Shown one piece after another: positions 50,231 through 57,780 of a stretch of DNA of 59,782 nucleotides (positions within the stretch are counted from its first letter, which is position 1; every line of letters begins with the position of its first letter). The stretch spans positions 1 through 59,782 of the IMG/VR virus record IMGVR_UViG_3300031999_000023; one strand, written 5' to 3'. The notes beneath the pieces were generated by a model. The model saw only the letters and a list, made by a program, of their open reading frames with translations, was not told where the DNA came from and searched no databases. The translations under genes were made by a program, and so were the position numbers. Source of the stretch: a virus.

Positions 50231-50277
50231 AAAAATAAGGGCGGGGCGGCCACAAGGATGAAAAAACCGCCCGCCTT
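50231..50277 (-). terminator. Terminator after an HNH gene
   Basis: Minus strand: AAGGCGGGCGG pairs with CCGCCCCGCCCTT (one or two bulged bases) followed by ATTTTT. It lies about 12 bp after the HNH stop codon and overlaps the TTGACA-containing element of the next leader. Confidence 0.7.
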
Positions 50278-50288
50278 GAAGGAAAAAA

Positions 50289-50777
50289 TCATAACAAGTT
50301 AATACACGCAAATTCTCCAAAATAAATTTTCGCCGATTCGTCGTAGGCTTTTACGGCTTCGATTTCGGAATTGAAATATCCGAGATGTTTTTGTTTGCCG
50401 TCAACTCCAATAAGTGCCCGCCATTTGTTTCTGGACTTCCTCCAGGAAACGCCTTTGAAGGCCGACGAATGATTTCTCCTCAAACATTCATTTTGATGAT
50501 TTTGTGAGTTATTACATATTCTCAGGTTATCTCGCCGATTATCGAGGCCGGTATGGTTTTTATGGTCACACAGTTGTGGATCGCCCGGTTCCAGGCCCAG
50601 GATGACTCGGTGCATTAGTATAAGCGTCTGTTTCCCACCTGGTTTTGTAATATTTCTCACGGCATAAAACGTATTGTAACTTTTGACAGCGTACCACTTC
50701 CACTGGCTAAGCCACTCGTAATCTTCATCGTCGACAATGGCAACCTTGCCCTGTGTTAATTGAATTTCCTTGCTCAT
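50289..50777 (-). CDS. HNH/AP2 homing-type endonuclease
   Basis: 162 residues from MSKEIQLTQGKVAIVDDEDY, the ATG overlapping the stop of the upstream ATPase (TAATG). HNH core: LMHRVILGLEPGD-x-CDHKNHTGLDNRRDNLRIC; AP2 domain: SSAFKGVSWRKSRNKWRALIGVDGKQKHLGYFNSEIEAVKAYDE. Same family as those at 53363 and 58236. The upstream in-frame extension belongs to the ATPase reading in another frame. A selfish gene inserted at an operon junction. Confidence 0.88.
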   Translation of the reverse strand: MSKEIQLTQGKVAIVDDEDYEWLSQWKWYAVKSYNTFYAVRNITKPGGKQTLILMHRVILGLEPGDPQLCDHKNHTGLDNRRDNLRICNNSQNHQNECLRRNHSSAFKGVSWRKSRNKWRALIGVDGKQKHLGYFNSEIEAVKAYDESAKIYFGEFACINLL

Positions 50778-52432
50778 TATAGCCTCGTAACAACCCCTTC
50801 TTTTACTTTGTAAACAGCCAACCATTCCGGAATATCGATCTCTGAATAGTCCTTGTCGCTGCTGGCAAAAACCAGCACGTTCTTGATGTGGCACTCATTC
50901 ACCGCCTGAAAGAAAGCATTTGCATTATCACTAACAAGAATCTCGAAGCCGTCCAATGCGACAATGCCTATACCAGACACCTCCGCTAAAGCCAGGCCCA
51001 TGATACACGCCGCTCGATATTGCTCACTTGATGAACAGAATTCAATAGGAATGCCTCGTAAATCAATTTCGCCGTTATCAGACCAAGTAAGTTCATCCAT
51101 GCCCCACAAAGCCAGGATTCCCTTATTGATTGGAAGTTGGCGTCCGCCGGCGGCTATTGCCGATTTGACAGGCCCGCCGTCCTTCAGTGCCTCATCGATG
51201 CGGTCGCATTCTGCAATAAGGGCATCGAGCTTCGCTGAATTCTTTTCGGCCTTTTCAAACTCAGCTTCGGCTTCTTTGAACCTTCGGTAGTTTGCGATAT
51301 TGGCCTGCAGGACGTCCCGTTGCTCCGTGAGACCCTTGAGCAGATCTTCCGAGCCTTTCGGCAGGGCCACCGGCTTAAACTTCTCATTCAATTCCTTGCG
51401 TTTTTCTTCGAGCTTAACCAGCTCGGATTCACAGCCCGCGTTCTGCCTTATGATCTCATCGCGCTCGAGCAGCTTGCCCTGGTAACTTTTGAGCCATTCT
51501 TCAAGATTCTTTTGTCGAATTGTTAATGAGTCCCGTTTTGGCGTGCATTCACATAACGGGCACTTGATGTTTGCGGTTTTATTTTCTTTGAGAAGATCGC
51601 CGATCAGGCTGCAATATACGCTCGCCATCCTGATCTCGTCGGCCGATATCCCAGGGGGCAGGTTTGGCACCTTCCCGATCTCGCCTTTGGCTTTCGTTGT
51701 GCGATTCTCGATATCGAGCAGCTCGGCTTTGATTTCCATATTACGCCTGGCCTCGGCTATGATCTCGCCGCCCTTTGCTATTCTATTGCCGAGTTCTTTG
51801 ATTGCCTTTTCGTCCGGGGCAACATCGTAGTTTACCGGCAGTTCAAAATCTCCAATCAGCGGCGGCTTGCCGGGCAGCTCATTCTTCGTCCTTTTGAGCG
51901 CCCTTCTGATCTCGACAACCTCATTCTTAAATACGTCCACGTCGAGAATGTTAATCCCGCTCGACTTAATTTCTTTCAGAAGTGTTTCGTTGATGTTGCC
52001 GACGTGCTCTGCGATTGCCGCCTTGATAACATCGCTCAAACCGCCGCCAAGAACCTCGGCAAGGACTTTGCCCCTTTCCCTGGCGGGCAATGCGATGAAT
52101 TCGTGGGGACTAAGGCAGTATCGAAGGACGGACTTTGCATCAGACCCCCCCGGTGTGCCGACTGTACGCCTGATCGAATTGATTTCCCCCGTTTCCTTGT
52201 CAACAGTATCAAGCTCGACAAACATGCTATTGTCGCCATTAACAAGGTTGCGTGACTCATTGAACTTGCTCATTGCCCTGGCCTTGCCCGTCAATGCGAA
52301 AAGAATAGCGTCTAAGATTGTACTCTTACCTTGATTGTTCTTGCCCACAAATAGACTTACCGGCCTGTCAAATTCAATGTCGGCTGCCGGCACGCCGACG
52401 AAGTGGTTAATCTTTAATCGTTTCAACTGCAT
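50777..52432 (-). CDS. Rad50/SbcC-like ATPase with zinc hook
   Basis: 551 residues. Walker A LFVGKNNQGKSTILDAIL (about 28-45), a first coiled coil, a zinc-hook CxxC (IKCPLCECTPK, about 290), a second coiled coil, a signature-like CSSSEQYRAACIMGLALAE and Walker B IGIVALDGFEIL. Short for Rad50, but phage SbcC-like recombination ATPases are this compact. No SbcD/Mre11 nuclease gene is visible; it may work with the YqaJ exonuclease or a host nuclease. Recombination or repair role inferred. Confidence 0.85.
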   Translation of the reverse strand: MQLKRLKINHFVGVPAADIEFDRPVSLFVGKNNQGKSTILDAILFALTGKARAMSKFNESRNLVNGDNSMFVELDTVDKETGEINSIRRTVGTPGGSDAKSVLRYCLSPHEFIALPARERGKVLAEVLGGGLSDVIKAAIAEHVGNINETLLKEIKSSGINILDVDVFKNEVVEIRRALKRTKNELPGKPPLIGDFELPVNYDVAPDEKAIKELGNRIAKGGEIIAEARRNMEIKAELLDIENRTTKAKGEIGKVPNLPPGISADEIRMASVYCSLIGDLLKENKTANIKCPLCECTPKRDSLTIRQKNLEEWLKSYQGKLLERDEIIRQNAGCESELVKLEEKRKELNEKFKPVALPKGSEDLLKGLTEQRDVLQANIANYRRFKEAEAEFEKAEKNSAKLDALIAECDRIDEALKDGGPVKSAIAAGGRQLPINKGILALWGMDELTWSDNGEIDLRGIPIEFCSSSEQYRAACIMGLALAEVSGIGIVALDGFEILVSDNANAFFQAVNECHIKNVLVFASSDKDYSEIDIPEWLAVYKVKEGVVTRL

Positions 52433-52466
52433 TTTGATTTTCTCCTTTCAATTATTCTTAGCCTGC

Positions 52467-53093
52467 TTAGTTTGCTTTTTCCTCAAGCGTTGCAATCTCA
52501 TCGCAGAAATACATGACCTTGACTACCGGGTTGTGATACCAGGCGTTTGCCAGCGACTTGCCTCGGCGTTCTTCTTTGCTCTTTGATTCATCGCCCCTCA
52601 GCGGGAATTCGCCCGATTGCCAATCATCTTCTTTGTAAAATTCATTCAGGCCGTAAACGCCCATGTGGTACGTGATTATCAGCTCCTCGATCTCCGTCAG
52701 CTCGATATACTCTTTGATGCGGGCGATGGACAGCAGGGCGTGACCCTTGGGCTGGCCCCGGTTCCACTTGTACGGTTTCTTGATGCCGATAGCCCCGATC
52801 TTGCAAACATCGTGCAGCAGGGCAGCTATGGTGATGTTCTCCTGCGTTAATGGCAGTGGCTCTTGCCCGGAACCCGTGCCTGTGCCGAGCATGAGCATGT
52901 TGTTAAATCCCGTAAGCAACTCATAAACTCTAAGGCTGTGATTTGCCAGCCCGCCCGGATATGCTCCGTGAAATTTGGTCGATGCAGGTGCCTCGAAAAA
53001 GCCCTCCGCTTTCAGGTAACCGATCATCGCGTCCATGCCTTTGCGATTCGTACTTGTAAGCAACTGTATGATTTTTTCTTCCGTGTTATTCAT
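52467..53093 (-). CDS. HD-domain phosphohydrolase
   Basis: 208 residues. HGAYPGGLANHSLRVYELL (His), IAALLHDVCKIGAIG (HD), KGHALLSIARIKEY and IITYHMGVYGL complete an HD metal-binding set. Resembles phage HD hydrolases of the YfbR or dNTPase kind; substrate unknown, perhaps nucleotides. AAAGGAG precedes the start, itself directly after the leader element at 53114-53239. Confidence 0.82.
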   Translation of the reverse strand: MNNTEEKIIQLLTSTNRKGMDAMIGYLKAEGFFEAPASTKFHGAYPGGLANHSLRVYELLTGFNNMLMLGTGTGSGQEPLPLTQENITIAALLHDVCKIGAIGIKKPYKWNRGQPKGHALLSIARIKEYIELTEIEELIITYHMGVYGLNEFYKEDDWQSGEFPLRGDESKSKEERRGKSLANAWYHNPVVKVMYFCDEIATLEEKAN

Positions 53094-53113
53094 TTTGTTT
53101 TTCTCCTTTTTTT

Positions 53114-53239
53114 AAAAAAGGCCGGCGGGCCTATCCCACTTTCTTCGCAGGTTCGCTTCGGGTCAGAAAAAACCGCCTGCTCTCGCGTGCAATGGATAAG
53201 GTGCCAATAGCGCTTCAGCAACATTCCGTCACCGCCGGC
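53114..53239 (-). promoter_or_regulatory. Long-range leader stem before the HD gene
   Basis: Minus-strand GCCGGCGG (53239-53232) pairs with CCGCCGGC (53128-53121), followed by T6 (53119-53114) and then AAAAAAGGAG. The 5' strand follows GATATGCC, as in the leader at 56404-56524. A TTGACAAGTGAATA element lies about 40 bases upstream. Confidence 0.5.
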
Positions 53240-53291
53240 ATATCACGTTGGCCTTTATCGGCCGTTGTGTTCGTATTCACTTGTCAATTAA

Positions 53292-53357
53292 GTCAGGCAA
53301 AACGGGTCGCTACCCCGCACGTTCCTTATTGGCCAGCGCAGTTCTTTATTGCCTGAC
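53292..53357 (-). repeat. Inverted repeat behind the RecT-associated HNH gene
   Basis: TGCCTGAC and GTCAGGCA form a perfect 8-bp stem around a 50-base loop containing a CGGG/CCCG hairpin. It begins just after the HNH stop and ends directly before the TTGACAAGTGAATA element. It may be a weak terminator or processing site; the T-tract is poor. Confidence 0.45.
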
Positions 53358-53362
53358 GCATT

Positions 53363-53926
53363 TTAGAATAGATTGGATTTTAGAGCTCCGGCGGGTTGGA
53401 GCTTTTGCTTTTCCTTGGTGACTTTCTTGTTAGTCTCTTCGTCAAAATTCAAACAGGCAAATTCACCAAACAATTTTATCGCTGCCTTGTCATAGGTTCT
53501 CGCAGCGTCGATCTCGGAATCGAATTGGCCGAGATTCTTCTTCTTGCCGTCAACACAAATTTGTGCCTGCCATTTGTGTCTACGTTTATCCCAGCAAACA
53601 CCTTTATAGATTGACGAACCCGCTCTTCTATTCAGATTTCGGTTACGTTTGTTCTGTAAACTGGTGCAGATCCTCAGATTCTCTCTCCGATTATTTAATT
53701 TGTTGTGATCGATATGGTCGGTCTGTTTATCTGCGGGCACATTCAATATTTCGCGGTGCATATAAATCCATTGCTGTCGCTGTTGTTTCCGTCCACCGCC
53801 CAAGTAGATTGTTCGCATCGCGTAGCCTTTGGAATGGAAATACCACTTCCATCGGCTTAACCGTTCATAATCTTGGTCATCGACAATGGCTACCTTGCCT
53901 TGTGTGAGTGATATTGTTTTTGACAT
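53363..53926 (-). CDS. HNH/AP2 homing-type endonuclease behind recT
   Basis: 187 residues from MSKTISLTQGKVAIVDDQDY, with TTGAGG upstream; the longer frame overlaps recT. HNH core YMHREILNVPADKQTDHIDHNKLNNRRENLRICT; AP2 SSIYKGVCWDKRRHKWQAQICVDGKKKNLGQFDSEIDAARTYD. Ends ALKSNLF, repeating the SNLF end of RecT. Selfish element at the 3' end of recT. Confidence 0.88.
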   Translation of the reverse strand: MSKTISLTQGKVAIVDDQDYERLSRWKWYFHSKGYAMRTIYLGGGRKQQRQQWIYMHREILNVPADKQTDHIDHNKLNNRRENLRICTSLQNKRNRNLNRRAGSSIYKGVCWDKRRHKWQAQICVDGKKKNLGQFDSEIDAARTYDKAAIKLFGEFACLNFDEETNKKVTKEKQKLQPAGALKSNLF

Positions 53927-53936
53927 CACAAAAACC

Positions 53937-54875
53937 TCAAAAGAGATTCGACTGTTTCTTATTTTTATCACCGACGCCGACAGCGTTAAGTTTTTCCTTT
54001 TGTTGATTGATCATCTCGTTGACTTCTTCCGGCCTCTCGTCCGGATCGACCGGCTCGGGCTCGGCTGAATTGACAATCGTATCTTCAATTTGCCGGTCAG
54101 TCACAACTTCATCTTCGCCATCGCCGCCGTTTTGTTTCTTCTCGCGTTCGGCCAGGCGTTCTTTAAGTGCCTCGACGCCGGATTCGATAACGGTGGATTC
54201 GACGTGCTTCGGTCCGATCTCAGCAGCCTCATCCGTTGTCAGCATTCCCATAGTGACTTCCGGGCAATGCCTTCTCTGGAACCATGCCGCCGATCTGAAA
54301 TGGAACATTTGTTCAGACATCGTATTCCATTTGGATTTTAGGATGCCGCCACCGTCCCTTAACTGCTTATCCTTGTTCCAGCCTTCGGCCTCGACCAAAT
54401 TCCAATCAATCCAGGGACCATAAAGAACAGTGCCGGTGCTTTTTCGTGTTGCAAAAGCGCGTATCCTGAAATTTTTCTTGTCTTTTACATCGCCGATAAC
54501 TTCGTATTCAAGCGGATCGATGAACATTCTGGATTGATTAACCAGCGATGTCACCAACGCAGCATCCATACCGATACGGCCATGAACGGAATAGACATGC
54601 TGCATTACGGCCAGCCAGGAAGCCCCAAGACGGGCCGCAAGATCCAACGCAACCAGGCAGTCACGTGGCTTGCCTCTGTACGTATCGGGGACCATTTCGG
54701 AGCCCGCAAGTGCCTCAGCAAGCCGCCAGGCCTCCTCTATAGTCGTAGGCTCGAATCCGCGTCTCGTCATAGCCAGATTAGCCTTTGGCTCCGGCATCTT
54801 TTCGGGCGGCTTTACCGGAGGTGCCGTCACTTGCCCCTTTTCAGGAGCGGTTGTTTGTGTTTGTTTCTTTGCCAT
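53937..54875 (-). CDS. recT: RecT-family ssDNA annealing protein
   Basis: 312 residues. Pro-rich N-terminus, then the RecT core: MTRRGFEPTTIEEAWRLAEALAGSEMVPDTYRGKPRDCLVALDLAARLGASWLAVMQHVYSVHGRIGMDAALVTSLVNQS and MSEQMFHFRSAAWFQRRHCPEVTMGMLTTDEA. Acidic C-terminal tail ending QSNLF. Pairs with the YqaJ-like exonuclease upstream for phage recombination. The spacing of 10 bp between the two genes fits one operon. Confidence 0.9.
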   Translation of the reverse strand: MAKKQTQTTAPEKGQVTAPPVKPPEKMPEPKANLAMTRRGFEPTTIEEAWRLAEALAGSEMVPDTYRGKPRDCLVALDLAARLGASWLAVMQHVYSVHGRIGMDAALVTSLVNQSRMFIDPLEYEVIGDVKDKKNFRIRAFATRKSTGTVLYGPWIDWNLVEAEGWNKDKQLRDGGGILKSKWNTMSEQMFHFRSAAWFQRRHCPEVTMGMLTTDEAAEIGPKHVESTVIESGVEALKERLAEREKKQNGGDGEDEVVTDRQIEDTIVNSAEPEPVDPDERPEEVNEMINQQKEKLNAVGVGDKNKKQSNLF

Positions 54876-54885
54876 GATTTTCTCC

Positions 54886-55830
54886 TTATAATTTGATTGA
54901 TGAAATAGTGTATTCTCTTTTAACTTTTTTCAGCCTCGTTACACGACATTTCGATGTCTTCGTGTATTTGGCTGCAATTTCCGGCAGCTCCTTTCGGAGT
55001 TTCTCTACATCAATGAGACGCGAGCATTGCTCGAAATATGTAAGCATCATTGGCTGTCTATCCAGCACGAAATTTGCAGCCTCGGCGTCGCCCAGGGCCG
55101 TCAGTATCGCAGACTGTGCATCTTCAAGAATAGCTTCGGCCCACTTGACCTTGTTTTTTGCATCCTGAAAATCTTTAATCAACTTGACCTGCTCTTCGTC
55201 AAAATCAATTACCTTTTCAGGAACACGCTTGATCCTCTTGATAAAAGCAAGGCTCGGCGTTATGTTTTCGGGCGGAGTATCGTTCTCTACGCAATCCCAG
55301 AAGTCCAACGCCTTTTCCAGAATCGTATCGACGATAATCTGTTCTCTTTTGACTTCGAACATGACGAACCCTCGACCGCCAATAAAGGCGGGAACGTGAC
55401 ACAATTCATGCTCGGAACATATCATGTGGCAGTGACATTGAATAAGGATTCCGTCCGGCAATTCATCAGATCCGGCTTCGCCCCATTCATCCACAAGCGG
55501 ACCGAACAGGCCCGCCGTCTTGGCTTCGACCGGATCCCCCGTAATGATAACCTGCGCATCAAGGTGATCTATCAAGTGGAACTCTTCAAGAAACAATTCA
55601 ACGTTTCTTCGCAATGGGCCGAGCTGCACTTCCGCCCAGTCAATCACTCCCGGCTCAAAAAGTGTCCCGGCCAGCATGGCTTCGTTCGGCTCGAAATCGT
55701 TCGTCCGGTTTGTCTTGTCTAACCAAACGTCATAGGCATTCTTGTATTTGTCAAATCCAAGAATTGCGGCCATATCGGATGAGCCAATGTATTCTTTGCG
55801 CTTCAGCCTTTCAGCTTCTGTTATCGGCAC
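54886..55830 (-). CDS. YqaJ/lambda-type exonuclease
   Basis: 314 residues starting at a GTG (MPITEAERLKRKEYIGSSD). IGSSDMAAILGFDKYKNAYDVWLDKTN is the YqaJ opening; MLAGTLFEPGVIDWAE gives the first acid, VPAFIGGRGFVMFEVKRE the Glu-x-Lys motif and IVDTILEKALDFWDCVEN the following helix. It resects dsDNA to feed RecT. Insertions between motifs contain a CHCH cluster. Overlaps the preceding gene end. Confidence 0.88.
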   Translation of the reverse strand: MPITEAERLKRKEYIGSSDMAAILGFDKYKNAYDVWLDKTNRTNDFEPNEAMLAGTLFEPGVIDWAEVQLGPLRRNVELFLEEFHLIDHLDAQVIITGDPVEAKTAGLFGPLVDEWGEAGSDELPDGILIQCHCHMICSEHELCHVPAFIGGRGFVMFEVKREQIIVDTILEKALDFWDCVENDTPPENITPSLAFIKRIKRVPEKVIDFDEEQVKLIKDFQDAKNKVKWAEAILEDAQSAILTALGDAEAANFVLDRQPMMLTYFEQCSRLIDVEKLRKELPEIAAKYTKTSKCRVTRLKKVKREYTISSIKL

Positions 55831-56053
55831 GATCTATCTCGCTTTCCGGCAAAAAACATAATTGATCAGGAGCCGTTGCCTGTCCCGTGTAATTCTCGTA
55901 GTTGTCCCAGTCGCCGTCGCATTTATAGACCACAAAGATAAAACTTTGGTTCCAGGATTCAATGCGTCCCTGTTCTCGCTCGCCGGCCATGCCGACGTAC
56001 AAAACCCACCGGCCCTTGTCTGACTCAGTTAATTTGGAAATTGCTATCGGCAT
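55811..56053 (-). CDS. Small conserved phage protein of the RWVLY type
   Basis: 80 residues from MPIAISKLTESDKGRWVLY, preceded by AAGGAGAAGG. RWVLYVGMAGEREQGRIESWNQSFIFVVYKCDGDWDNYENYTGQATAPDQLCF: SH3-like strand pattern recurring in many phages upstream of recombination genes. Function unknown. Confidence 0.75.
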   Translation of the reverse strand: MPIAISKLTESDKGRWVLYVGMAGEREQGRIESWNQSFIFVVYKCDGDWDNYENYTGQATAPDQLCFLPESEIDRADNRS

Positions 56054-56297
56054 TAGCCTTCTCCTTACAATCTTCGCAAAACAGTAGGCCGTCAATTTCA
56101 GTTAAACAGTTCTTGCACCCGACGAAACCGCAGCCGTCGCAAACCTCAGTACAGCCTTTGTGTATCTTCGCATCGCAGACGCTGCAATTCATTAGCTCGT
56201 AGTCGTAAATGGTCCCGCCGCAAACTTCGCAGCTTCCGACTTCGTCGGGGATTTTTGGCGTTACGCCGCAACTGAAACGGTCTAAATTTGAACTCAT
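56025..56297 (-). CDS. Cys-rich zinc-finger protein
   Basis: 90 residues: MSSNLDRFSCGVTPKIPDEV... with SCEVCGGTIYDYELMNCSVCDAKIHKGCTEVCDGCGFVGCKNCLTEIDGLLFCEDCKEK, a B-box/RING-like series of about twelve Cys and one His. Probably binds two or three zinc ions. Its start overlaps the 31-residue gene's stop; the end overlaps the next gene in another frame. Confidence 0.7.
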   Translation of the reverse strand: MSSNLDRFSCGVTPKIPDEVGSCEVCGGTIYDYELMNCSVCDAKIHKGCTEVCDGCGFVGCKNCLTEIDGLLFCEDCKEKANADSNFQIN

Positions 56298-56389
56298 AAT
56301 TTGTCTCGCTTTCCTTCGATCTCAAGCAGGGCGGCAATGGGCCAAATTACCGCGACCATCATCCAGAATATTGCTGTTATGATTCGCAT
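56294..56389 (-). CDS. 31-residue membrane peptide
   Basis: MRIITAIFWMMVAVIWPIAA... ending EGKRDKL, with AAAGGAGA upstream and ATGA coupling to the zinc-finger gene. One transmembrane helix. First gene after the leader element 56404-56524. Could be a leader or regulatory peptide. Confidence 0.5.
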   Translation of the reverse strand: MRIITAIFWMMVAVIWPIAALLEIEGKRDKL

Positions 56390-56403
56390 TGTTTCTCCTT
56401 TCT

Positions 56404-56524
56404 TAAAAACCAGCAGGGGCGGGCAAATCGGTTAATTTGCAGGGCGAAAAAGGCACATCTCTTAACTTTTCTTTTTAGCCTGCGATGTAAGTCCCTGGGC
56501 CACCACGCCGCCGCCCCTTGCTGG
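56404..56524 (-). promoter_or_regulatory. Long-range leader stem (best example of the family)
   Basis: Minus-strand CCAGCAAGGGGCGG (56524-56511) pairs with CCGCCCCTGCTGG (56422-56410): 13 pairs with one bulged A, around a 90-base loop. The 3' strand continues into T5 and AAGAAAGGAGA. A TTTTGACAAGTGAATATG element directly precedes the 5' strand. Confidence 0.55.
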
Positions 56525-56543
56525 CATATTCACTTGTCAAAAT

Positions 56544-56678
56544 TGACCGAGATGAGATTCGAACTCACGCAGATAAGCTACTACCCTTATCTTGGTACTG
56601 TCACAATCCATTAGTAAGATGAACTATCGTACTCGCCGCCGGCGTAAGCCGGCCGCTCTGCCGCTGAGCTACTCGGCC
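56544..56678 (-). tRNA. Atypical tRNA-like sequence with a 60-70 nt insertion (Val TAC-like)
   Basis: Acceptor GGCCGAG (56678-56672) pairs with CTCGGTC (56551-56545), A73 follows; D-arm GCTC/GAGC; an anticodon-like arm GCCGG-CTTACG-CCGGC with only 6 loop bases (TAC if read canonically); T-arm GTGAG-TTCGAAT-CTCAT. Between the anticodon arm and T-arm lie about 68 bases, including an AGATAAG/CTTATCT hairpin. Total length is 134 nt, far above a normal tRNA. It could be a tRNA with a giant variable region, an inserted element, or a fused tRNA relic. Confidence 0.55.
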
Positions 56679-56683
56679 CATAT

Positions 56684-57019
56684 TCATTTGTAAAATAGCC
56701 CGTTAGCCGCCGGGTCGCTCATCATTCCGGCTCTTGGGTTTTCTCTTTGAACTACAACATTCTTAACACCGAAATTTAGAGCCTCAGTATGGGTCGGAAA
56801 ATAGGCATCAAGTCTGTTTCCTTTGATTGCCCCGCCTCGGTCGAGTACAGGCACCGGCTGATTGTTCGCATATCCCGGAACGATCAGCATGGTCCCGAAT
56901 GGAACATCTTTGGAAGCCGCTACAAATTTATCTCCCGGCCGGATAACGTGACCGGAAGCCGTTCGTCTCGGATATATACTTGCCCATCGGCCACAGCATT
57001 TGGTCAGGTGCAGGGACAA
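56684..57019 (-). pseudogene. 3D-domain (MltA-like) lytic enzyme, frame broken near its start
   Basis: The main frame gives KCCGRWAS...TASGHVIRPGDKFVAASKDVPFGTMLIVPGYANNQPVPVLDRGGAIKGNRLDAYFPTHTEALNFGVK, the 3D domain with its Asp residues (LDRGG, NRLDAYF). The conserved lead-in VFRVTAYCPC is present just upstream but in another frame and ends in TGA at 57004-57006; homologues read CPC-x-KCCG without a break. A 5-base surplus at the junction explains it. The 5' part is occupied by an HNH gene. Peptidoglycan cleavage is the normal role. Confidence 0.75.
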
Positions 57020-57031
57020 TATGCGGTTACT

Positions 57032-57595
57032 CTAAATACTTGAGTAATGCACTTCTGTCCCTGCATATGCCCTTTCTTGGTTTCGTTTTCTTGAGGCAAC
57101 TCGCTTCTTAATGGATGCTGGACTGTCTTTGGGGTGCGTTCCATTGAATAAGTCATTATGATATTTGACATGAGCAGAATTACTGCCAAACAAGATAAGG
57201 TTGTCTGCCCTATTGTCCGTTCTCTTGCCGTTCTTGTGATGTACACTTTCTGTTCCTTTCAATTTACGCCCCAGGATTTGCTCCATAACCAAACGATGTT
57301 TGAGTTCGTATTTCTTAGCGGCGACTTTTATATACACATATCCATTAGAACCGACATATTCAGCGCCTATTCTGAGCCGAGCAGCATAGCAGCATTGATT
57401 CGAGCAGTATTTTTTTCGTTCCGATTTTTGGGCTGGGCGCAGAAAGCCTGTTCCGCAAAAAGCGCACTTGACTCGCACTTGCTTTGCTTTGTGATCAATC
57501 TGATAGCATGACCAACTACAATAACGAGGACGCCGACGATAATTTTCCTTCGGAATAACTGTGCCGCATATCTTGCAAAAATATATCTCAATCAT
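57032..57595 (-). CDS. HNH endonuclease with zinc fingers
   Basis: 187 residues. N-terminal zinc knuckles (YFCKICGTVIP, RYCSWSCYQ, VKCAFCGTGFLRP, KYCSNQCCYAAR) and an HNH_3 core: YELKHRLVMEQILGRKLKGTESVHHKNGKRTDNRADNLILFGSNSAHVKYHN. Starts by overlapping the 58-residue membrane gene and ends at the edge of the 3D-domain gene, so it appears inserted between a membrane anchor and that domain. Confidence 0.85.
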   Translation of the reverse strand: MIEIYFCKICGTVIPKENYRRRPRYCSWSCYQIDHKAKQVRVKCAFCGTGFLRPAQKSERKKYCSNQCCYAARLRIGAEYVGSNGYVYIKVAAKKYELKHRLVMEQILGRKLKGTESVHHKNGKRTDNRADNLILFGSNSAHVKYHNDLFNGTHPKDSPASIKKRVASRKRNQERAYAGTEVHYSSI

Positions 57596-57764
57596 GTGCT
57601 ATTCCTTTTGTAATAAAAGACTCCGGCGAACTGGCCACGCTGGCCGGCGGAAATGTCTCGCCGAAATCTCCGGTATGAATGTTCTCTTGATACCAGATGT
57701 GGGACGTGAAACCGATTACGGTTCCACTGATTAAAGTCAGGATGAACTCGATGACATCTTTCAT
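57588..57764 (-). CDS. 58-residue membrane-anchored peptide
   Basis: MKDVIEFILTLISGTVIGFT..., one transmembrane helix (about 4-23) and a Ser/Pro-rich external part, preceded by AAGAGAGGTAAG. Overlaps the HNH start by 8 bases. It may be the former N-terminal anchor of the 3D-domain enzyme before the HNH insertion; this is a conjecture from gene order. Confidence 0.55.
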   Translation of the reverse strand: MKDVIEFILTLISGTVIGFTSHIWYQENIHTGDFGETFPPASVASSPESFITKGIAHD

Positions 57765-57780
57765 GACTTACCTCTCTTTC

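Noticed and set aside
56520-56545. TTGACA in the repeated leader word as a sigma-70 -35 box
   Set aside because: No -10-like hexamer at 16-18 bases in any of the three copies.
57004-57246. 80-codon frame with an apparent membrane helix upstream of the 3D domain
   Set aside because: Its hydrophobic part is an out-of-frame reading of the conserved HNH core; only the last residues (VFRVTAYCPC) are genuine.
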